Part shown: positions 28,632 through 38,959 of the stretch, piece after piece
Position numbering within the stretch: the first letter of the stretch is position 1
Layout of the letters: each line of letters starts with the position of its first letter
Source of the DNA: Candidatus Cryptoclostridium obscurum
GTDB lineage: Bacteria; Bacillota; Dehalobacteriia; UBA7702
Assembly: GCA_904420535.1 (NCBI GenBank)
Contig: CAJFVQ010000027.1
Location: 1 to 64,000 of the forward strand
Reading direction: 5' to 3'
Length of the DNA: 64,000 nt
Notes under the pieces: model-generated
What the model was told of the DNA's origin: nothing
Databases searched by the model: none
What the model saw: only the letters and a program-made list of their open reading frames with translations
Translations under genes and position numbers: made by a program

Positions 28632-30238
28632 CAGCGAATCCTCCCCGGCGTAGTCCCCTCGTGTTTTTTAAAGGCACGATTCATGGTCATAACGTTATTG
28701 TAGCCTACCTGTTCCGAAATTTCTTTGATGCTTAGATCCTTTCGGCGCATTAACTCTTTGGCAGATTCAATGCGAATCTTTTGCAGATACTCCGAAAGAC
28801 CGATGCCCATCTGCTTTTTAAACACACGGGATAAATAGGAAGGATTCAACTGAAATTTTTCTGCCAACAGCATGACGCTGAGGTCGGGATTATGATAGTT
28901 TTCTTTTAGATACTCTGCGATCTCTTTAATTCTATCATTGGTGGACGCTTTTTTATCCTCGCTCATATGGGTATTGATTGCCTCAAAAATACGGCGGGAA
29001 CGTCGTTGAAGCTGGGGAATGGATTTACACTCCATCAATAAATTATAGGGACTCAATTCTTTGAAAAAACTATCGTCGATGGACAATCGAATTTCCCCCA
29101 ATGCGTTCATTAAAGAATTAACCAAGCCCGACATACGATATTTTGCCACCTGCAAAGAGGGAGCGCTGCTAATGCAATTATTCACAAGGATCTTATTGAA
29201 AATCAGTTCAGCGTTGGTATAATCGCCCACATGAATACAATTCAAAAATTGGCGCTCCTTCTCAAACCAATAAGCCTCTTCCTGTTCTTTCTCAGGAGAC
29301 ACAGGCATGTCGTTATAAAACAGAACCTCATTCTCCTCGCCGACAAGCTGCTGGTATTGGCAAGCATCTACTGCCTGTGAAAAGGCTTTGGCAATTCCAG
29401 CGATCCCTGTATTCACACCACTGATACCAATTCGGAAAACACAAGGGAAGTCCCCTTCCACATTGCTAAGGCATTCTTCCGCAAATTGGTGAACTTCGCG
29501 AAAACCATTCTCTTTTCGCAACGATTCACCGTTTACAGGCATTAAAACACAGCCGATAAACGTATCGACCTCCACGGGATACACCAAGTATCGCCCCTCT
29601 GATTTCAACTGGAGGCATTGCTTCAAATTACGGTAAAGGCTATTCCATTGAGTCGCGGACAGCTCTGAAGTTTCCTCAATAGCAAAGATCATCACACGCA
29701 TCTCAACATGGTTCCAATCGATGCCAAAACGTTTGCCGACCTCGTAAGCACTGTCCACAGAACGCAAATTGCCTTTCATCAAACGAGCAAGATAGTGCTC
29801 CCGCAGAAGACTATCCTGGTAAGCAAGGCGCTCCTCGTCATCAATCGTTGTTTGGTACATTTTTTTTGCCAAATCCTCCAAGGTTTTAAAAGAACCCTGG
29901 GGATCGCTTTGCACCTCATTATCGCGGTCAAGCAAAGCAATGATCTTTCGTAGACGGCGCTTTCGGTTGCGGCTACATTTCCACCATATCACTGCGCTTA
30001 TTGTGGCTGTTATTAAAAAGGAAACCGCGACCACACCCAAAAGCATACCAAAATGGTTGGAAACAGAATTGCCCCAAATGGAGAAAATCACTATGATCAG
30101 GATTGCCAAAAAAAGTAGGGAACCGATCAAAAGCCACAGTTCCCAGGCAAATTCCGGATAGAGCCATTTTCTACCGCGATGTTGATTTATTTTCTCTATT
30201 TGATTGTTGCTTAATGAATTTTTCTGATCTATTTGCAT
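28631..30238 (-). CDS. AraC-family transcriptional regulator with N-terminal transmembrane segments
   Basis: Two hydrophobic segments near the N-terminus; C-terminal double HTH (LSVMLLAEKFQLNPSYLSRVFKKQMGIGLSEYLQKIRIESAKELMRRKDLSIKEISEQVGYNNVMTMNRAFKKHEGTTPG). Confidence 0.92.
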   Translation of the reverse strand: MQIDQKNSLSNNQIEKINQHRGRKWLYPEFAWELWLLIGSLLFLAILIIVIFSIWGNSVSNHFGMLLGVVAVSFLITATISAVIWWKCSRNRKRRLRKIIALLDRDNEVQSDPQGSFKTLEDLAKKMYQTTIDDEERLAYQDSLLREHYLARLMKGNLRSVDSAYEVGKRFGIDWNHVEMRVMIFAIEETSELSATQWNSLYRNLKQCLQLKSEGRYLVYPVEVDTFIGCVLMPVNGESLRKENGFREVHQFAEECLSNVEGDFPCVFRIGISGVNTGIAGIAKAFSQAVDACQYQQLVGEENEVLFYNDMPVSPEKEQEEAYWFEKERQFLNCIHVGDYTNAELIFNKILVNNCISSAPSLQVAKYRMSGLVNSLMNALGEIRLSIDDSFFKELSPYNLLMECKSIPQLQRRSRRIFEAINTHMSEDKKASTNDRIKEIAEYLKENYHNPDLSVMLLAEKFQLNPSYLSRVFKKQMGIGLSEYLQKIRIESAKELMRRKDLSIKEISEQVGYNNVMTMNRAFKKHEGTTPGRIR

Positions 30239-30411
30239 GTTTTTGATATCCTTCGGAGAGTCATCGTTACTCTACTAAAATTATACTACCTCAAACATGA
30301 TTGTCAATAGATTCTTGCTGTGATTTTTATGAAAAATTTACATTTAACCTCGTACTTTGTTAAATTTTCCGTTTCAAAATATCGTTTTATTTACCATAGA
30401 CAATTTTTGAC

Positions 30412-30456
30412 TTTTTTGTTTAGAGTAAAAAAAACGCTATCAATCTAAACAAAAAA
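30412..30456. promoter_or_regulatory. Inverted repeat in AraC / kinase divergent region
   Basis: TTTTTTGTTTAGA (30412-30424) and TCTAAACAAAAAA (30444-30456), perfect 13-bp IR with 19-nt spacer. Confidence 0.5.
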
Positions 30457-30550
30457 CCACTGGAAATCTTAACATTTATATTTTAGAATGGCAACTGTGA
30501 AAAGGGTGAAAAAAGCAAATTTTTCACTATAAGAAAGGGGATTAAAAACT

Positions 30551-31792
30551 ATGGGATTTTATGAAATGCACACTGAAGAAATGCAGAAATATCGTTATCT
30601 CGATTCTGCAAATACCTTGGATCTGTTCTATGAATTGGATGAAACTTCTAAAAAAATTGCCGAAACCAAAGCCATCGCAGAAGAAAGCTTCCTTTATAGC
30701 CAGATCAAAGAAATCGTAGAAAATTGTTACGATATTGGGAAAATCGAAGAAATCTACGAAATTTTCGGTGGCTATGTAAACCGCAGTTTCGGTCTTTATA
30801 CAGTAAAAGACGGAGAAAGACAAACCTGGTTCTTCCGCAAATATATGCGCCATAAAGACATGAACGAGTTAATGCTTGAACACAAACTGTTAACCTATGC
30901 AAAACAGCAAGGATTTACCAGAGGCGCAGTGCCGGAACCCGGGAAAGACGGCAACACCTTCTATTCTCTGGAACAAAAAATGGAAGACGGCTCAGTGGAA
31001 ACTTGGTATTTTGCCGTTTATAACTTCATCGAAGGCCGTGCCACTTACGACTGGATCAACAATATGATGCCCCAGTATACCTATGAAAGCGTTGCCGAAT
31101 TATTGGCGGAACTTCACAATGCCGTACGCGATTTCGACCCCGAAACTTATGAAAGAGCCGAATCCCGTTGCGACGGTCTGATGAAAGAATTCCCCGATGT
31201 TTTCAGAGGTTACAGCAAAACTTACGCAGATAACGGTTATGATAACTGCTATACGCAATTCTTCGCTTCCAAATTGGATTATATCGAAGAGATGTGTAAA
31301 AAAGCATATATTCCGGAAGAAGACTTAAAGCAAATGCCTGTTTGCCCCCTGCAGTGCGATTTCCATCCCGGTAACGTGAAGTATGACCGCAACGGTTATG
31401 TAACCGGTATTTATGACTTTGACTGGGCAAAAATGGACATTCGTCTTTTTGAATTCGGTCTCGGCATGGTTTACTTCTTCGCGTCTTGGGATGCCGATAA
31501 TGACGGCGAAATCTATCTGGATAGAATCGTAAACTTTGTAAACGTATACAACAAACGTTTGAGAGAACTTGGCGGTTTGGCTCCCATCGGAGAACTGGAA
31601 AAGAAATATTTCTATGAACTGCTCCTCATGGGCAATATGTATTTGGTACGTTGGTGCTCCGAAGCTTATTACAAAGATATGGAATTAAATCCCTACGAAT
31701 ATTTCTACTATATGCGCCATCAAGTTAAGAGCATCAAATGGATGGAAGACAACGAAGCGAAAATTCGCGAAGTTTTGGCAACCATCGAATAA
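30551..31792 (+). CDS. APH/choline-kinase-fold phosphotransferase
   Basis: CPLQCDFHPGNVKYDRNGYVTGIYDFDWAKMDIRLFEFG catalytic/Mg-binding motif. Confidence 0.88.
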   Translation: MGFYEMHTEEMQKYRYLDSANTLDLFYELDETSKKIAETKAIAEESFLYSQIKEIVENCYDIGKIEEIYEIFGGYVNRSFGLYTVKDGERQTWFFRKYMRHKDMNELMLEHKLLTYAKQQGFTRGAVPEPGKDGNTFYSLEQKMEDGSVETWYFAVYNFIEGRATYDWINNMMPQYTYESVAELLAELHNAVRDFDPETYERAESRCDGLMKEFPDVFRGYSKTYADNGYDNCYTQFFASKLDYIEEMCKKAYIPEEDLKQMPVCPLQCDFHPGNVKYDRNGYVTGIYDFDWAKMDIRLFEFGLGMVYFFASWDADNDGEIYLDRIVNFVNVYNKRLRELGGLAPIGELEKKYFYELLLMGNMYLVRWCSEAYYKDMELNPYEYFYYMRHQVKSIKWMEDNEAKIREVLATIE

Positions 31793-31872
31793 GATACACC
31801 AACAAATGTAAGCCACTATATATAACATAATAATATGTTATATTCCTTCCTATAACAGATAAGGGGTTTGGT

Positions 31873-33330
31873 ATGAGACTATTATCCAAGATCCAGGTTT
31901 TAACCGACGACGACATGGAAAAGGTGCATGAAAGCACATTAAAACTTCTTTGGGAAAAAGGCGTCAGCTTTCAAAGCAAAGAAGCGATATCACTGCTAAA
32001 ACACCATGGCGCCACCGTCAATGGAAATAATGTAAGGTTTCCCAATGACATGGTAATGCAGGCTTTGAGTCAGTGTCCCCAAACCTTTCATCTGGAAGCA
32101 TTGAACCCTCAACGCAGTGTTACGGTGGGTGACGGATTATTGATCCACCCTGCCGGCGGCGAGGTATTTATACAAGATTTTGAGGACGGACGAAGATCCC
32201 CCACCCTGGGGGACTTCGCCGATCTTCAAAAAATTTATCAGGCTTGCAGTGAATTGGATATTGCCGGCTACCAGCCCTTGAGTCCCATTGACGTTCCGGA
32301 TCGAACCAAAGGACTCCATTGCGTTCTGGAATCTATGAAGCATTCTGACAAGCCCATTTTAAGTCCCATGGAACTCGATACCGTCGTTCAAAAAGAGGAA
32401 TGCCTCAAACTGTTTGAAATTGCCTACGGAAAAGACGGTTATCTCGATAACCATTACGTTACCTGGCACGCTGTGTGCCCCAATTCTCCCCTGTTTTACT
32501 CAGATTTTGCCTGTGAAGGCATTAAAGTATATGCAGAACGAAATCAGCCCGTTTTGGTTGTCTCAGCGCCCATGACGGGAATTACATCTCCTATCTATCT
32601 TTATTCGACTGTCGTTTTGCAAATCGCAGAAATTTTGGCAGGACTCGTTCTGGCACAGCTGTATCGTCCTGGCGTACCTGTAATACCATCGGCCTCACTG
32701 ACCTACGGTAATATGCGTTACGCAAGCTGGGAATGCGCCTGTCCAGACACGGCTTTGATGCTGGTTGCCTCGGTTCAAATGTTTAAAGATTTCTATCATC
32801 TACCCTCACGGGCGCAAACCGGCGTAACAAGTTCGAAAATCATTGATTATCAGGCCGGAATGGAATCAATCCAAAGTTTTATGTTAACGGCTTTGGCTGG
32901 CGTTTCTCTTTGCAGCCAGTCGTTGGGAACGTTGGAAAACCTTATGACGACATCACTGGAAAAAACCATTATCGACAATGAAATGATTTCCAGAGTGCGT
33001 CATATTCTTGATGGAATGAATACCAGTGAAGAAGCATTAGGAATGGATATTTTAATGGAAGCCAGACCTTGTCAGGATTTCATGACCCATCCATCCACAC
33101 TGGATCATTTGAAAGACGGTTGGCAACCCCAGGTTTCCGATTGGCGTTCTTACGATGCCTGGCAAGCCCAGGGAGCGCCTGAAATTCTCGACGCGGCCCA
33201 TACTGAAGTGGAAAAAATCTTATCATCGGCACCGGAAAGCTTTTTACCTCCTGAAATGGAAGAAGCGCTTTCGGAATACATCAGACACGTTGAAGAAAAA
33301 GCGTCTGTTATATCTGCCCATAATAAATAA
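31873..33330 (+). CDS. Trimethylamine methyltransferase (MttB) family protein, non-pyrrolysine type
   Basis: MttB-family N-terminus (VHESTLKLLWEKGVSF) and GVTSSKIIDYQAGMESIQSFMLTALAGV...LGTLENLMTTSLEKTIIDNEM; no internal amber. Confidence 0.85.
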   Translation: MRLLSKIQVLTDDDMEKVHESTLKLLWEKGVSFQSKEAISLLKHHGATVNGNNVRFPNDMVMQALSQCPQTFHLEALNPQRSVTVGDGLLIHPAGGEVFIQDFEDGRRSPTLGDFADLQKIYQACSELDIAGYQPLSPIDVPDRTKGLHCVLESMKHSDKPILSPMELDTVVQKEECLKLFEIAYGKDGYLDNHYVTWHAVCPNSPLFYSDFACEGIKVYAERNQPVLVVSAPMTGITSPIYLYSTVVLQIAEILAGLVLAQLYRPGVPVIPSASLTYGNMRYASWECACPDTALMLVASVQMFKDFYHLPSRAQTGVTSSKIIDYQAGMESIQSFMLTALAGVSLCSQSLGTLENLMTTSLEKTIIDNEMISRVRHILDGMNTSEEALGMDILMEARPCQDFMTHPSTLDHLKDGWQPQVSDWRSYDAWQAQGAPEILDAAHTEVEKILSSAPESFLPPEMEEALSEYIRHVEEKASVISAHNK

Positions 33331-33340
33331 GTCCCTATAT

Positions 33341-33382
33341 AAAGAAAAGGCTCCTGTTGTCCCAAACAGGAGTCTTTTCTTT
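33341..33382. terminator. Intrinsic terminator
   Basis: AAAGAAAAGGCTCCTGTT / AACAGGAGTCTTTTCTTT. Confidence 0.8.
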
Positions 33383-33443
33383 CTGTCACTTTTTAGTGAT
33401 CCGAACTTAAAAGTGTAGATAAACTTGTAGAACAAAACGATCT

Positions 33444-34205
33444 CTATCTCCGTTGACGCAAAACTTCATAAATCATAACAGCAGCAGCAGCGGAAGCATT
33501 AAGAGAAGATATATGTCCTACCATGGGAATGGTTACTTTAAAATCACATTGTTCCATCAACAAACGGGGAATCCCGCGATCTTCGCCGCCAATAATCAGT
33601 AAGATGGGGCCTTTCATATCCTGATCCCACATAGGCGTACCTTCCATATCGGCACCGTAAACCCATAGCCCCTGATCCTGCAATTGTTTTGCCGTTTGTG
33701 TCAAATTTGCAACCCGCGCCACCGGGACATATTCGGCGGCGCCTGCCGCAACTTTGGCTACAGTGGCATTTAACCCCACGCTGTTATTTTTGGGAATGAT
33801 GATACCGTGAACACCGGCGATATCCGCTGTCCGCATAATGGCTCCCAAATTTTGAGGGCTTTCAATTTCCGCCAACATGAGCAGAAAAGGGTCTTCCCCT
33901 CGTTCTTTGGCCGCGTCAATCATCTCGTCAACTTCGGAGTACTCATAACCGGAGATCTCCGCGATTACCCCTTGGTGCTTTCCTGCGAACATTTCATCCA
34001 ATTTGCGGCGGGAAACAGTCGCGATGGGAATCTGAAATTCCTTAGCCTTGGCGACGATCTGGCGGGCAGATCCTTCCAATTTTCCTTCGGCAAAATAAAG
34101 TTTCAGGATGGGACGTCCGGCCTTTATTGCCTCCAACACACCGTTACGTCCTGGGATATAGCGGGTCCCCTCCCCTTTGGTTTCAGATTTTTTCCCCGAC
34201 TTCAT
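33444..34205 (-). CDS. rlmB: 23S rRNA (guanosine-2'-O)-methyltransferase, TrmH/RlmB family
   Basis: GRNGVLEAIKAGRPILKLYFAEG; LMLAEIESPQNLGAIMRTADIAGVHGIIIP; IIGGEDRGIPRLL. Confidence 0.95.
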   Translation of the reverse strand: MKSGKKSETKGEGTRYIPGRNGVLEAIKAGRPILKLYFAEGKLEGSARQIVAKAKEFQIPIATVSRRKLDEMFAGKHQGVIAEISGYEYSEVDEMIDAAKERGEDPFLLMLAEIESPQNLGAIMRTADIAGVHGIIIPKNNSVGLNATVAKVAAGAAEYVPVARVANLTQTAKQLQDQGLWVYGADMEGTPMWDQDMKGPILLIIGGEDRGIPRLLMEQCDFKVTIPMVGHISSLNASAAAAVMIYEVLRQRR

Positions 34206-34888
34206 GCTCGACTCCTTACGTCTTTACATCGTCCGCAACTGTATTGATCTTCAAAACAAATTCCCAGTGTTCGACAAGTGGGGCCAGCTTTTTTAAAAAG
34301 AACGGGAGCCACGTCGCGAACGAGAGAAAGCATTTTTTCCGCCAAATCGCGAATTTCCCACTGGGCTCGTTGACAGCATCGCAGTTCAAAGAAGTGCAAT
34401 AGACTTCTGGCATTCATCGTCACGACCAGGTTGGTCACATTGGCATTGGGTAAAATATAGCGCGCATCTTCTGCCGGGACTTCGGCCGCCAAGGCGTCGT
34501 AGACATCCATAATATCGGCACAAGCCTGTTCAAACTTAGCCTTCAACTCTGGGCGCTCCGCAATGGTAGGCGGGATCACGAATTGGGCATTGGCGCCTTT
34601 TTCTTTCACATAGCGCTGACTTTTCTGAGAGTAAGAAGCACCGATGCGATGGCGAACCAGTTGGTGCGATAATGCACGGCTAACGCCATCAATGGCAAAG
34701 GTAAAAGCAATATGTTCCAAAGGCGACTGATGCCCCATGGACATTAATTTTTTCACAAGGCTTTCCGCCTCTCCTTCTTTAAAGTTCTCCATGATTTCAT
34801 CTCCGCCCAAGGGAGAATAGCATACTCTTGCCGCTGCAGCGACCAAAGCATCGGGATTCGGCGTGTGAGCCAAAAGTTTCACTTGCAT
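34202..34888 (-). CDS. thyX: FAD-dependent thymidylate synthase
   Basis: RHRIGASYSQKSQRYV signature (RHRxxSxNxxSxRY-like). Confidence 0.95.
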   Translation of the reverse strand: MQVKLLAHTPNPDALVAAAARVCYSPLGGDEIMENFKEGEAESLVKKLMSMGHQSPLEHIAFTFAIDGVSRALSHQLVRHRIGASYSQKSQRYVKEKGANAQFVIPPTIAERPELKAKFEQACADIMDVYDALAAEVPAEDARYILPNANVTNLVVTMNARSLLHFFELRCCQRAQWEIRDLAEKMLSLVRDVAPVLFKKAGPTCRTLGICFEDQYSCGRCKDVRSRA

Positions 34889-35322
34889 GATTGATTCCTC
34901 TCTTCTCTTTCTATCAATGCGAACAAACGGGCAAATACTTCATTTAACCGTTCGGTTCTTCCTGCCAAATACAAAGCACCAACCAAGGCTTCCACCGCGG
35001 TGGATTTGCGATAATCCTGCACGTCGGCATGTTTGGGTTGATGACCTGATTTACTGTTTCTTCCCCGTTTTAGCACCGCTTCTTCCTCTTCTGAAAGATA
35101 AGGAAGAAGTTCATGGTAAAAACGGCTTTGGAACGTGGCCTTTACATATTCTACGGCTTTATGGTGGAGTTCTTCCGGCTTTCGAATTCCCTGTTTCAAT
35201 AAATAGCAGCGAATCGCCATTTCATAAACGCCGTCGCCAATATAAGCTAAAGTCAAAGAAGGAAAATTGATGGTGTCGATCCATGAATAGATGGGATTCA
35301 TATACCGCTCTCCTTCTTCCAA
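34879..35322 (-). CDS. mrnC: Mini-ribonuclease 3
   Basis: LAYIGDGVYEMAIRCYLLKQG; KRGRNSKSGHQPKHADVQDYRKSTAVEALVGALYLAGR. Confidence 0.95.
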   Translation of the reverse strand: MEEGERYMNPIYSWIDTINFPSLTLAYIGDGVYEMAIRCYLLKQGIRKPEELHHKAVEYVKATFQSRFYHELLPYLSEEEEAVLKRGRNSKSGHQPKHADVQDYRKSTAVEALVGALYLAGRTERLNEVFARLFALIEREERNQSCK

Positions 35323-36746
35323 CGCGGGCCATCAGGGGTATCCTCAATGACGATCCCGATCTTTTTCAATTCATCACGGATAAAATCTGCCGTAGTCCAA
35401 TCTTTTTGGCTGCGGGCACGGCTGCGGATTTCCATCAAGAGGTTCAGTAAATCGTTGCTCATGTCATCGGCCCCTTCCTCTTCTTGTGGGATAATGACAT
35501 TCATGACGCCGTTTATTTCGCAAAAAAATGCCAGAACTCCTTTGATTGCAGCCACAGTCTTTTCGCCTCCAACAAAGCCGCTAACGTTGATAATGCCGTT
35601 TACGTCACGGCACAAATCAAACATACAGGCCAAAGCCAGGGAGGTATTAAAATCATCGTCCATGGCAGCAATAAATTTCTCCCTCGTTTCCGCCACAAGA
35701 CGATCCAGCTGTTCCGGAGCGTCGCTGTCTTCTCCGGGATTTTTTCCCAACAATACCGCCTTTTCCTCGGCAATACGGTAAGTGTTCCAGATGCGATGGA
35801 GAGACTTTTCCGCTGCAATCAGTTTTTGATCATCAAAGTCAAGGGGACTTCTGTAATGGGTCGACATCAAATAAAAACGAACCACAGGGCCGGGGAATTT
35901 ATCAAGAATGTCCCGGAGAAGGAAAAAGTTCCCCAAAGATTTGGACATTTTTTCCGAATTGATGGTGATAAAACCGTTGTGAATCCAATAATGGACCGAT
36001 TCACAACCGTTACAGCCTTCACTTTGGGCGATCTCATTTTCGTGATGGGGAAAAATCAAATCCGCACCGCCACCGTGGATATCAAAGGTTTTGCCAAGAT
36101 ATTTTGTAGACATGGCAGAACATTCAATATGCCAACCGGGGCGGCCCTTCCCCCAGGGACTATCCCAAGCAGGTTCTCCGGGTTTTGCGGCTTTCCATAA
36201 GGCGAAGTCCAAAGGATCCCGTTTCTGCTCGCCCACAGCAATTCTGGCTCCCGCCTGCATCTCATCAAGAGAACGACCGGAAAGCTTGCCGTAAGGGGCA
36301 AATTTTCGCACTTCGAAATAGACATCCCCATTGACTTCATAAGCGAGACCGTTATCCATAATGGTCTGTACCATGTCAATGATGTCCTGCATGTGCTCGG
36401 TGACACGGGGATGGACGTCGGCCCGTTTGACACCCAGTCGATCAGCATCCTCGAAGTAAGCTTCAATATATTTCTCCGCCAACTTTTTGGGGTCCATATT
36501 TTCTTCATTGGCGCGGTTGATGATTTTGTCATCCACATCGGTAAAATTTTGCACATAAGTAACATCATAACCGCGATAAGCAAAATAGCGACGGATCACG
36601 TCGAAGGCCACGATAGGACGGGCATTGCCCAGATGGATGTAATTATAAGTCGTGGGACCACAGACGTACATTTTGACTTTGCCTTCTTCCACCGGAACAA
36701 ATTCCTCTTTGGCATTATGCAGGGTGTTATAAATTTTAATTGGCAT
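35298..36746 (-). CDS. cysS: Cysteinyl-tRNA synthetase
   Basis: [44 protein letters not shown]. Confidence 0.97.
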   Translation of the reverse strand: MPIKIYNTLHNAKEEFVPVEEGKVKMYVCGPTTYNYIHLGNARPIVAFDVIRRYFAYRGYDVTYVQNFTDVDDKIINRANEENMDPKKLAEKYIEAYFEDADRLGVKRADVHPRVTEHMQDIIDMVQTIMDNGLAYEVNGDVYFEVRKFAPYGKLSGRSLDEMQAGARIAVGEQKRDPLDFALWKAAKPGEPAWDSPWGKGRPGWHIECSAMSTKYLGKTFDIHGGGADLIFPHHENEIAQSEGCNGCESVHYWIHNGFITINSEKMSKSLGNFFLLRDILDKFPGPVVRFYLMSTHYRSPLDFDDQKLIAAEKSLHRIWNTYRIAEEKAVLLGKNPGEDSDAPEQLDRLVAETREKFIAAMDDDFNTSLALACMFDLCRDVNGIINVSGFVGGEKTVAAIKGVLAFFCEINGVMNVIIPQEEEGADDMSNDLLNLLMEIRSRARSQKDWTTADFIRDELKKIGIVIEDTPDGPRWKKESGI

Positions 36747-37383
36747 ACTCTTTCTCCTTTATGATGTTTTCCAGCAGCTCGACCTTTTCGGACAACTCAT
36801 TCAGCTTTTCAAAAACAGGGTCATCGCAGCGGCCGTCTTCCACTTCTTCCCCTTCGTTCACACGGCAACCGTCTTTGACTACGATACGGCCGGGCACCCC
36901 AACAACGGTGCAATTGTCGGGGACATCGGCCAAAACTACGGAACCCGCTCCGATTTTTACGTTATTGCCAATGGTAATGGAGCCGAGCACAATGGCGTTG
37001 GAACTCACGACTACATTATGGCCGATGGTGGGATGACGCTTCCCCTGTTCCTTTCCGGTCCCCCCCAAAACCACACCTTTGTAGAGGGTGACGTTTTTAC
37101 CAATTTCCGTCGTTTCCCCAATAACGATGCCCATACCGTGATCAATGAAGAAGCCTTCGGAAATCTTGGCACCGGGATGGATCTCTACCCCGGTAAAGAA
37201 ACGATTCCAATGGGCGATCCAACGGGCAATCACCGTCCGACCGTGACGAAAGAACCAATGGGCCAAACGATGGCCCCAAATGGCATGAAGGCCGGGAGAA
37301 CAGAGAAAGACCTCCCAGGCCGAAGTTGCGGCGGGATCGCGATCCATGACAGCTTTAATATCTCTTTTTGCACGGTCAAACAT
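36736..37383 (-). CDS. cysE: Serine O-acetyltransferase
   Basis: Left-handed beta-helix hexapeptide C-terminus; [43 protein letters not shown]. Confidence 0.95.
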   Translation of the reverse strand: MFDRAKRDIKAVMDRDPAATSAWEVFLCSPGLHAIWGHRLAHWFFRHGRTVIARWIAHWNRFFTGVEIHPGAKISEGFFIDHGMGIVIGETTEIGKNVTLYKGVVLGGTGKEQGKRHPTIGHNVVVSSNAIVLGSITIGNNVKIGAGSVVLADVPDNCTVVGVPGRIVVKDGCRVNEGEEVEDGRCDDPVFEKLNELSEKVELLENIIKEKEYAN

Positions 37384-37424
37384 CTTTCTTCCTCCTGTCT
37401 CAGCTGATTCGGAACCCTGACAAA

Positions 37425-37655
37425 ATAAAAAACCGCCCCGTTCCAGAGACAGGGGTCGGCTGTGGTTCCACTCTGATTTACGGCAAAGCCGCATCTCGAA
37501 TCCTTTAACGCAGGTGATACGTCGGCGCCTAAAGGTGAATGAAACCATTCAGCGCCACAGCTCCCAAGTGCACTTCAGAAAAGTCATTGCCAAAACCGCT
37601 TTCAGCCGACGACGGTCTCTCTCTGGGGCGCTTTCTTTCCCTACTTTCTTGTTCA
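37425..37655 (-). promoter_or_regulatory. T-box leader (cysteine, probable UGC specifier) upstream of cysE-cysS
   Basis: RC contains AAGTAGGG near the 5' end, AGAGTGGAACCAC (T-box sequence, 37462-37474), GAAGTGCACT specifier region, and a terminator hairpin AGCCGACCCCTG...CGGGGCGGTTTTTT. Confidence 0.88.
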
Positions 37656-37812
37656 AAGCCTTTTCTTGATTTGTACTTTAATTTACCAAATAACCAGACC
37701 ATTGTCAAGATATTTCCAATTAGAAAATATAGACGAAATCAAAAGCCGATGGTATAATAATGTTATGATTGAAACAAGGAAAAAATCATCAAAGTATTTG
37801 GGAGGTATGGCC

Positions 37813-38679
37813 ATGATAATGAAATTAAAACGCAAACTATTGCTCCTTACCATGATCTTGACTTGTCTCTGCTTTTTGGCCACAGGCTGCAATCAAGAAG
37901 AGAAAGATACGGCCGCCCCTACGGAAACAAAAGTGGAAGAACCGATTAACGAGGACACCGCCGACGCCGATATCACCAAAGAGGAAGCTCAGGCCTTTTT
38001 TGAAGAGATCACAGACAGTGTTTACTATCACTTGTTGGAAATACCCGTTGATGACCTTCAAACAGGGATCCAGCCTTATTATTGGATCTGGATCGCCGCA
38101 CCGGAGCAGGAAGCGGTTTTGGACGATTTCACGGAACCTTACATCACTCAGGAAGAGATCAATACATACCGCAGCGACGGCGGCCAGCTGTCCTACGCGG
38201 CATATTCCAAAAGCGATGTCCAGGAAGGCCTGGATCACATTTGGGGAACGGAAACCGTCACCTGGGAAGAAGCTGTGGGACAGCAAGAACCCCCCATGAT
38301 TATTGAAACCGATAAATATCTGCTGGTAGCGCAGGGATTCGGCGGGCCTTATGATATGCAGTTTTATCAAATCAAAGATGTCACTTGTGACGGCACAGCA
38401 GCAGTCGTCCATGTTTATGCCTTAGAGTGGGACGTAGACAATACAGTTGTAGATCTCTCCGACAGAGCCGTTTCCAGAACTACTGAGGAATCCGGTGCCC
38501 GTATGACATATTATGATTACGGCATCTTGGGGACATTGGCATACCAAGAAGGTGCCACAGTGGAAAGCCTTTTAAATAATTTGGGCGTTTCCCTCGATTC
38601 CCTCGGCACCGTTGATTTCCATCTGGAAAAAGACGAAAATGGTGATGTTTACCTCACAGAAATCCAATGCAGTCACTGA
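37813..38679 (+). CDS. Putative lipoprotein
   Basis: Signal/lipobox KLLLLTMILTCLCFLATGCNQEE; GGAGG RBS at 37801. Confidence 0.8.
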   Translation: MIMKLKRKLLLLTMILTCLCFLATGCNQEEKDTAAPTETKVEEPINEDTADADITKEEAQAFFEEITDSVYYHLLEIPVDDLQTGIQPYYWIWIAAPEQEAVLDDFTEPYITQEEINTYRSDGGQLSYAAYSKSDVQEGLDHIWGTETVTWEEAVGQQEPPMIIETDKYLLVAQGFGGPYDMQFYQIKDVTCDGTAAVVHVYALEWDVDNTVVDLSDRAVSRTTEESGARMTYYDYGILGTLAYQEGATVESLLNNLGVSLDSLGTVDFHLEKDENGDVYLTEIQCSH

Positions 38680-38690
38680 GTATTCCAACC

Positions 38691-38725
38691 AACCGCTATT
38701 TTCATTTGATAAAATAGCGGTTTTT
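38691..38725 (+). terminator. Intrinsic terminator
   Basis: AACCGCTATTTT-N8-AAAATAGCGGTT followed by a T run. Confidence 0.85.
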
Positions 38726-38959
38726 GTTTAAAAATCGTTTCATTAACCGCATGATATAGTAATTTCTGTCATCAAGGAGCAAATGAAATGTCTTGAACAA
38801 AATACGCCACCTCCAAAAAGGATTGCCTTATGATTAACAATCGCACTTATATATTATATAATTGATCTAATAGTAAGATTAATTTATAAATCATCAAGCA
38901 GTTCGGCAATGATAATCAAAGGAGTTATACACCGTAAAAATAAAAAGGAGGATGGAAAT

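Noticed and set aside
31873-33330. Pyrrolysine-dependent MttB
   Set aside because: The frame contains no internal TAG and is full length, so it is a non-Pyl MttB homologue.
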